NCBI RefSeq assembly: GCF_047675955.1 | Contig: NC_132927.1 | Coordinates: forward strand, 65,515,702-65,579,701 | DNA length: 64,000 nt | Source: Chlorocebus sabaeus | Lineage: Eukaryota; Chordata; Mammalia; Primates; Cercopithecidae | Direction of reading: 5' to 3' | Shown: in pieces, positions 57,520-64,000 of the stretch | Layout: each line of letters starts with the position of its first letter | Numbering within the stretch: the stretch's first letter is position 1 | Made by a program: the position numbers and the translations under genes | The notes under the pieces: model-generated | The model's database searches: none | Seen by the model: the letters and a program-made list of their open reading frames with translations, nothing else | Told to the model about the DNA's origin: nothing

Positions 57520-57745
57520 GTGGCACCTGCTCTTGGGGCACCTACCAAGTGCCAGGGATGCTATACAGACCATCATCAATCCTCACAGCAATCTTGCAAG
57601 AGGGATACTTTTTCATTGTACAGTAGCTCAAAGAGGGCTATAAAACTTCCCCAGAATCAGGCGGCAATTAGGAAGCAACGTGAGGAATGGACTCAAGTAT
57701 GCCTGACTTAAAAGCTGGGGTCATTTACCCTATGCCTGTGTGTCA
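57520..57745 (-). mobile_element. MIR SINE, second of a tandem pair
   Basis: The plus strand reads 'cacctaccaagtgccaggg', 'aatcctcacagcaatcttgcaag', 'cagtagctcaaagagggc' and 'gaatggactcaagtatgcctgac'. It follows another minus-strand MIR with only about 20 bases between. Confidence 0.75.
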
Positions 57746-57865
57746 TGACTCACAAAGCCCAACAGGGGACCTGGGGAGAAAGATGGGCAGAGGGACGGCA
57801 GGAGAGATTCATTCTGGAAGTTTACACCTGGCACTGGTAAAGGCCTGAGGGCAGGGGCCACATTC

Positions 57866-57906
57866 ACTCATGCATGTGCACACACCTGCACACACACACA
57901 CGCACC
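57866..57906 (+). repeat. (CA)n-rich tract
   Basis: Interrupted CA repeats (ATGTGCACACACCTGCACACACACACACGCACC), short and imperfect. Confidence 0.8.
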
Positions 57907-58739
57907 CACTCCCACGTCACGTGCACCGCAGCAGGTACTACCCAGAAACTCTGAGCCATACCTTCTGGTTGTCAAGGGAACCAAACAAGAACACAAACTT
58001 GATCCCTTGCAGTTTACAGGTGGATGATTTTAAGTCCATGTCTGAAACTGTCATGTGAACAGCTCACTCAGAATATATTCTAAAGTTATTCTTCCTCATT
58101 AAAATCTCTTGGCAATTGTATAAAAATATTTCTAGACTTCCATTTACAGTTCAACAGAATTTCAAGGGAAATGACTTTTTCAATTGTATTTTAAGACTGA
58201 GCACTTTGATAAAAGCAGGCTCTGCAGTGCAATGTGATCCAAGGTTGTTTAATCTTTATATTTCATAATCTAACTGATATAATTTAATAGACCAGAAAAA
58301 CATTTTTAAATGCTCAAAAATTAAGTAAGAGAAGATTCCCATACATGAATTATAATTGGTGTAAAATTACTTGTATCTACATCTGTCTATCTACTAACAT
58401 AAAATTCACATAGACTAAAATAAAATATTCATTCTATTAAAGAATGGGTGGGTTCCTTTCATTGTGTTAATCTTTGAATGACTAATTTCAGGATTTCCTT
58501 TTTCTGTATCTAGGTTTTTAAAATCATAAAGTGAACTACGCAGGAACCAGGAGGGAAAATGAAGCACCTTAATTACTTAAAGAAGACAAAGCTTTCATTT
58601 CCATCTTTTTGTCTTATTGTGAATTACTTATAACAGGATTCTCCCTCAGCCCTAGTCTGCAAAACACTGTAGAACACCTAAATATCTAAAGCAGAAAACT
58701 GTTTAGAAATATTTATGCCGTTTTGAAGTAAAGGCTGGT

Positions 58740-58845
58740 GTGAGTCCAGGTGTCTGCGGCTTTGAGCAGAACAATTGCTTCAATTCATCTACAAAATGGG
58801 AGTAACCATATCGAATGCATAAGGCTAGTATAAAGAAATAATGCA
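58740..58845 (+). mobile_element. MIR fragment (weak)
   Basis: The text 'ctttgagcagaacaattgcttcaattcatctacaaaatgggagtaacc' resembles the MIR core, ending at the AluS insertion. Confidence 0.4.
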
Positions 58846-59142
58846 GGCTGGACGCAGTGGCTCATGCCTGCAATCCCAGCACTTTGGGAGGCTGAGGAAG
58901 GTGGATCACCTGAGGTCAGGAGTTTGAGACCAACCTGACCAACATGGTGAAACCCCATCTCTACTAAAAATACAAAAAAATTACCGGGGTGTGGTGGTTG
59001 GCACCAGTAATCCCAGCTACTTTGGGAGGATGGGGCAGGAGAATCGCTTGAACCCGGAAGGTGGAGGTTGCAGTGAGCCTAGATTGCACCACTACACACC
59101 AGCCTGGGTGACAAGAGCGAAACTCTGTTCAAAAAAAAAAAA
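58846..59142 (+). mobile_element. AluS-type SINE
   Basis: It is full length from GGCTGGACGCAGTGGCTCA to a 12-base A tail. Possible duplicated flanks are AAAGAAATAATG (58832-58843) and AAAGAAGTGATG (59140-59151), 10 of 12 matching; this is weak. Confidence 0.92.
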
Positions 59143-59143
59143 G

Positions 59144-59250
59144 AAGTGATGGCTGCACAATGCCGTGACTACTAAATGCCACTGAACTGTATACTGTAAA
59201 ATCATTAATTTTATGTTATATGAGTTTCACTTCAATTAAAAAAACTAATA
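59144..59250 (+). mobile_element. L1M LINE, 3' terminal fragment
   Basis: The text 'gtgatggctgcacaatgccgtgactac', 'aaatgccactgaactgtatac' and 'attttatgttatatgagtttcacttcaattaaaaaa' is the L1M 3' end. It lies between two AluS copies. Confidence 0.75.
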
Positions 59251-59394
59251 GGCATTACATGTGGATGGTAAAATTATGAGTAATTTTATCTTTAGATTGT
59301 CTATTTTCTATAACAAAGACATATTATTTTGGTAATAAAAGCAATTGATGTTATTTGGGGTGGGTAGGGGGGACTGACATTAGAAACAAAAATT

Positions 59395-59706
59395 AAGCCT
59401 GGTGTGGTGGTGCACGCCTGTAATCTCAACAGTTTGGGAGGCCGAGGCGGGCAGATCACCTGAGGTCAGGAGTTTGAGACCAGCCTGGCCAACATGGTGA
59501 AAACTCTGTCTCTACTAAAAATACAAAAAGTAGCTGGGCATGGTGGTGCACGCCTGTAGTCCCAGCTACTCAGGAGGCTAAGGCAGGAGAATCACTTGAA
59601 TCTGGGAGGCAGAAGTTGCAGTGAGCCGAGACCACATCACTGCACTCCAGCCTGGGCAACAGTGCAAGACTCTGTCTCAAAAAATAAAAAAATAAAATAA
59701 AATAAT
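59395..59706 (+). mobile_element. AluS-type SINE
   Basis: It is full length, with the left start 'agcctggtgtggtggtgcacgc' diverged and a tail of AATAAAA units. It is oriented like the AluS 250 bases upstream. Confidence 0.92.
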
Positions 59707-59727
59707 ACTAATTTGAGGAGAGAGAAA

Positions 59728-60215
59728 GAGGCATGCTAATACAAAACCCCAGAGCCCTGAAATTTTTTGCTGAAATTGGCCTCCTATTCTTCTATGAGAG
59801 TGCTCCTGCCCCTTCCCTCTTTGTGAAACTCTGTACCTTTCATTTCAGTGATTTCCTCAGTTTTGGACTGAGCCGCTGCTTCTTCATGGCCACTGCTGTT
59901 TGCTACTGCTGCTCTCATTGCTGTAAACCTAGCTCTTGAATATGAGTCAGCTCTCTGGACCTTTTCCTCTTTTCCATTCTATACCCTCCTGCAAAGATCA
60001 TCTATGCCCATAACCTAGGCCCATAAGCTTCCTCCCCACCCTGACTCCAAAGTCTAGCCTCAGTCTCCACCTCCTACTGAACAGTTATCCTGAAACATGA
60101 GATTAAGCCCACACACACCCCAGTAGGGGCCTAGCCCGGAGGAAGCTCTTAATAAAGCCTCGCGATTTCCTGACTCCTCTGTTTCTGTTCACAAAACTGC
60201 CATTTTCTCAGTGTG
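59728..60215 (+). mobile_element. Possible LTR-like block (weak)
   Basis: A stretch ends with 'gctcttaataaagcctcgcgatttcctgac', an AATAAA followed by a CpG-bearing segment as in LTR R regions. The upstream part is pyrimidine-rich. No family is recognised and no flanking duplication was found. Confidence 0.25.
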
Positions 60216-61189
60216 CATCACTGGATTTTGGTTAAAATGGTTACTATAGACGGGTAGCGGGAAGAGCTGAAATTAAAGTCAGACAGGAAAACACAGGATA
60301 TCTGACTGGTATTTTCCCAGATTCCACACCAGGCTGTAGCCACTGGGGAAGTAGGTGGGTAACTGGAGATTGGGCAAATTTGCCATCAAGAGATGGCAAA
60401 GATCAGAACCAACCAAAGCCTTCTTTTTAAATTGCATTTCCTTGTATTTTTAAAGTAACTTAAGACTGTGTTCTGCACGTTCTCAGTGACCACATAAAAC
60501 CTTGAGAGATCACAGCTGCTGACCAGCAGCCCTGTAAATTCACCGCTGATTGTAAGCAAAAGCAGCTAGCTGACTCTATTACTGCAGTTACAGATATATC
60601 TTTACAAAGAACTCAGTGCAGAACAATAAGACAAATGATGCCAAGGATAAAGGGCCCCTCCTTGAAACCAGAGGGCCTCTGCAGGCCCAAAGAGGACAGA
60701 AGGCAATTAGGACTTAGGGGTTGGGGGGAATGGAGAGAGGTTTTCTTGTTTTCCTTTTGTCATTGCTAATTTTTTTTTTTTTAATGTGTATGCCTGAGGG
60801 TGAGAATCAGGAGATTTATGCATTAGGTGGATGCCCTCCTTTGCAAAATGGACAAAAGAGTCAGCTTGCGGAGCAGATTAGACAGAAGAGGCCAAAGAGC
60901 CCAGGGGCTTCAAGCTCCGACCAAATGGGAAAGCAATGAGTGGGCGAGGGTCAGGGCAAATCCAAACAAAACCTGGGATTCACTGGTCCTTCCAGAGAGG
61001 TAAGGGGTGCCAGGACTCCAGGCCAGAGGCTGTGGCCAGACGCAGAAGTCTGGTAGTGACATCCTGGTCATATCAGAGGGTGACATGGAAAGTGGAAATC
61101 ATGAGAAAGGCAGGTGTTTGGGAAAATGCTCCTTTGGTGACTTTTGGAAGTTTTTCAGCTGGAATATACCTATGAGAATGAGTGATTGG
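60216..61189. other. Unique non-coding DNA
   Basis: No gene or repeat was recognised. Short overlapping open frames at 60721-61204 have no known domains. Confidence 0.4.
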
Positions 61190-61500
61190 AAACCTGAGGC
61201 ATGAAACACTGAAGGCTAAAGCTGACTTCTTATGGAGCATTTGTGAGGTGTCAGGCCCCAGAGTGACTGTGACATTCACAGTTCTTTAATCTTCACCAAG
61301 ATTACAAAGATCACCAAGACCTTGGGCCTCAGGTTTGATTGTAAAATGGGGTTGTGAGAAACATATCTCGCAGCCCCATTTTACAGACAATCAAACCTGA
61401 GGCACAAGGTCAGGCCTAGAGAGGGAGCGATTTGGCTCCAGTTTGATGTGGTGCTAAAGCCCGTGCTCTTTCACACAGCTATGTGTGCCCCTGCTGTGAA
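61190..61500 (-). mobile_element. MIR SINE carrying an inverted duplication
   Basis: The plus strand shows MIR-derived text: 'cccattttacagacaatc', 'tgaggcacaaggtcagg' and 'gctcttt' parts. A second inverted copy of this segment precedes it, making a hairpin (61320-61409). Confidence 0.55.
61320..61409. repeat. Near-perfect inverted repeat (about 40-bp arms, 6-bp loop)
   Basis: Arm 1 is 61320-61359 and arm 2 is 61366-61409. They pair over about 40 bases with one mismatch (G-A), two positions that become G-U pairs in RNA, and a four-base bulge in arm 2. A transcript would form a long stable hairpin. The only visible origin is the MIR around it. Confidence 0.95.
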
Positions 61501-61809
61501 TATATACTTGGAGAGTATCGAGTACAGCTTGGTACTTGTGAGCCGGGTGAACTTCTCAAAGAAGCAGTCCTATTTATGAGGAATTAAAAGTGTCTGAGAT
61601 AAAGATATGTAAGAATTCTCCTTCAGATTTATGCATACATCCAACAGGCTCTGGGCATCTTCAGCCTTTGCCCCATTCCGAGAACTCCCCTTACAGATGG
61701 GCAAGAGGCGTTTTAGCCAGGAAGGTGAAGAGCGCAAAGAAACCACATTCGGAGGATTTTAGCCCTATTTTCCTAAGAGTCACAGTTTTGTAAAGTATTT
61801 CAGTAGCTA

Positions 61810-62010
61810 ACCTTGACTGGGAATTTAGCATGAACTGTCCTATGTGCTTGACTAGTGGGATTCCACCAAATCCTCGCCAGGACTCCAGGAGACAAGCATT
61901 GTCATGACTCCCAAAGAGAAGTTAAGCCAGCTGCCCAAGAAGCCAACACAGGGTTCACTTCCAGGTCATCCAAACCTATAATAGATCGTATTGCCTCCCT
62001 AAGATCCACA
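61810..62010 (-). mobile_element. MIR-like fragment (weak)
   Basis: The plus strand reads 'tagtgggattccaccaaatcctcgccagg' and 'cccaaagagaagttaagccagctgcccaag', resembling the reverse complement of MIR. Confidence 0.45.
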
Positions 62011-62209
62011 GGACCATGGAAAACCATCTTGTTTGGGGATGGGGATCTTCAGCCAGCCTGCCACCCACTCTGTCCTCTCCTTGCACCCACAGCTGGCTGA
62101 AGGTAACACTCTTTCTCCACTGAGCCGGAGCTAAGCATCAAAATCCATTCTGACCTATTTTTGGGGAAGTTGCTAGAGTGGAACAGAGCTGGTACTAGAT
62201 AGGGAATCT

Positions 62210-62380
62210 TTGCCATCACTGAGGTCCGCTCCTTAATTTGCAAATGAAGCGCTAAGTATACCATGTGGCTTGTCCAAGGTCACCAAGTTTACCAAGGGAA
62301 GGGCTGAGACCAGAACCCAGGTCCCTTGACTCATAAGCCAGTGTTCCTTCCACTATAACTTCCTCTTGAGCCTCTCATGG
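62210..62380 (-). mobile_element. MIR SINE
   Basis: The plus strand reads 'ggcttgtccaaggtcacc', 'agaacccaggtcccttgactc' and 'agccagtgttccttccactataac', the reverse complement of the MIR 5' half. Confidence 0.8.
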
Positions 62381-62793
62381 CATGAAAGACAACCAAGGTG
62401 AGGTATCTCATACATCTCAGTAGTAAAAGTTCGTAGTAGAGTTATGAGAAGGGGCAAGGGTTGTGGAGGGTGGGTGATCAACACTATTACTCCCAAGTAA
62501 GTTTGGACATGAAGCCAATCTAGAACATGGGAAACTGGTATTCCTCAAAGCAAGTCATCTAACAATCATGTCAACTTCATGCACATTCTACGGATTGCAC
62601 GTGCATTGGTGCACATGGATGAACAGCATGCATCTCACAGCAGAAGACCTGGTTTCCTTTTTCCCTATTTAAGCTGTGGGGATGGGTAGGTGGGAGTCTA
62701 AGGCAACACAATCCTGCTCTGTGAGCTGAAAATGCCTTTAAGTCCTTCCATTACATTAGCTCGTCCAGTGTGAGTTGTCAGAAGTGAATGGAT

Positions 62794-63100
62794 GGCCAGG
62801 CACCGTGGCTTATGCCTGTAATCCCAGCACTTTGGAAGGCCAACGCGGGTGGATCACCTGAGGTCAAGAGTTCGAGACCAGCCTGGCCAACACAGTGAAA
62901 CCCTGTCTCTACTAAAAATATATAAAAATTAGCCAAGTGTGGTAGTGGGTGCCTGTAATCCCAGCTACTTGGAAGGCTGAGGCAGAAGAATCACTTGAAC
63001 CCGGGAGGCGGAGGTTGCAGTGAGCCAAGATCACACCACTGCACACCAGCCTGGGTGACAAGAGCGAGACTCCGTCTCAACAACAACAACAACAAAACCA
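62794..63100 (+). mobile_element. AluS-type SINE with target-site duplication
   Basis: It is full length, with a (CAA)n tail. Flanks AAGTGAATGGA (62782-62792) and AAGTGAAAGGA (63105-63115) are an 11-base duplication with one change. Confidence 0.94.
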
Positions 63101-63115
63101 ACACAAGTGAAAGGA

Positions 63116-64000
63116 AATAAAATCTGATAATTTATTTTAATTCTACCACTACATCCTAGGGACACGGAGTTGATAATAATTAGTGGCCCAATACTAAAGT
63201 GATGGAGAAAAGGAAGAGGGAAGAATGACCAGAAGGGTGTAAGGGTGTCAAGTGAGTCACTGGAAAGGTTGGTAAAACCAGTGGCTTCATCTGTGCTGAC
63301 GGTGGCTGGGCTTCATAGAGTGGGTGGGCCAAGCAGCCTTTTCCAAGAAGGGCTAGGACTTGTGGTCTGACCACAGAACGGGCCGTGAGTGGTTGAGAGG
63401 GTGGGACCTGGACTTCCCCTGGGGATCTCCAGCCGAACCCAGGACTGGACACACAGAGATGTATCATAAAGAAATGCTTGCAGGTGGGGTGAGGAGGGTA
63501 GGCTCAGGGAATGCTTGCTTAGAGGAAGAGCTAGAAATAAAAGCAGGCCAGAATGGTCAGGCAGTAGCTCCTCTCTGAACAAAACTCCGTGGGGGGCTCC
63601 GAGGCCGACAGGGCCTACAAAGGCCAAGAGGGCAGAACTGGGAAATAAAATCAGCATGGCTTGTGGCAACTTTCAGCAGAAGGCATGAAGCTACCAAGAG
63701 CAGAGGTGCTTATGTCGTTTTGGGATGAAACCAGCAGAGACCAGATGAAGGGTCAGATCAGGGGTGAGGAATGTCTTTAATTATGAATCACTGACTCATT
63801 ACAACAAATCATCCAAGGGTGATGTTTTAATAAAGTAACCTAATTTTAAGTATGATGGGTGAATGGAATATGGGGGAGGGGGACAGGGAGTTTGGAAATG
63901 GAAAAATGTAAAACAGACTTTATTCTCTTTGTTAACAAAATAAGAGAGATTAGTAAATGAATTAAATGAATAAAATAAAAACACATTTCAAACATTTAGA
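63116..64000. other. Unique non-coding DNA
   Basis: No gene or repeat was recognised. Minus-strand open frames at 63180-63669 are GC-driven and have no family resemblance. Confidence 0.4.

Overview
The window looks like non-coding nuclear DNA from a catarrhine primate, most probably human. AluJ, AluS and AluY copies lie among THE1/MST and MLT1 (ERVL-MaLR) LTRs, eroded L1M and L2 LINEs and many MIR SINEs. I found no protein-coding gene, rRNA, tRNA, snRNA, CRISPR array or dense CpG island. The longest open frame (197 codons, about 42.4-43.0 kb) reads through a poly-T run and resembles no family I know. Most other open frames are short, and several are translated Alu, LTR or tandem-repeat DNA. 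The window could be intergenic or lie inside a large intron; I cannot tell which.

Layout. 0-10 kb: mostly unique DNA with an L2, a minus-strand AluJ, an L1 fragment, a solo MST LTR and several MIRs. 10-15 kb: Alu half-elements, an AluS nested in an older AluJ, a heavily rearranged minus-strand AluJ at 12966-13334, and two MLT1 LTRs, one carrying an Alu-containing insertion apparently copied from the rearranged AluJ 1.4 kb away. 15-21 kb: largely unique, with a CpG-retaining block near 19.55-19.70 kb that looks conserved. 21-28 kb: MLT1 and MST LTRs, an AluY with target-site duplication, two L1M 3' ends and a five-unit 30-bp minisatellite. 28-36 kb: Alu-free, with several AT-rich, homeodomain-site-like blocks (29.5-31.1 kb) that are the best enhancer candidates, plus L2 and L1 remnants. 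36-53 kb: AluJ, a THE1 solo LTR, AluS copies, a 58-bp alternating purine-pyrimidine tract, a 1.6-kb repeat-free block (48.5-50.2 kb), and MST and MLT1 LTRs. 53-64 kb: an AC microsatellite within a MIR, an unclassified LTR-like block followed by a nearly identical 178-bp tandem duplication, paired MIRs, four AluS-type copies, and a 90-nt near-perfect hairpin at 61320-61409.

Since there are no genes, the interest is structural: inverted template-switch-like events, a templated insertion, a recent tandem duplication, Z-DNA- and G-quadruplex-prone tracts, and candidate conserved regulatory blocks. Family names come from consensus sequences remembered while reading. Edges of old repeats are accurate to tens of bases; edges of Alus, and of LTRs with visible target-site duplications, are usually within a few bases.
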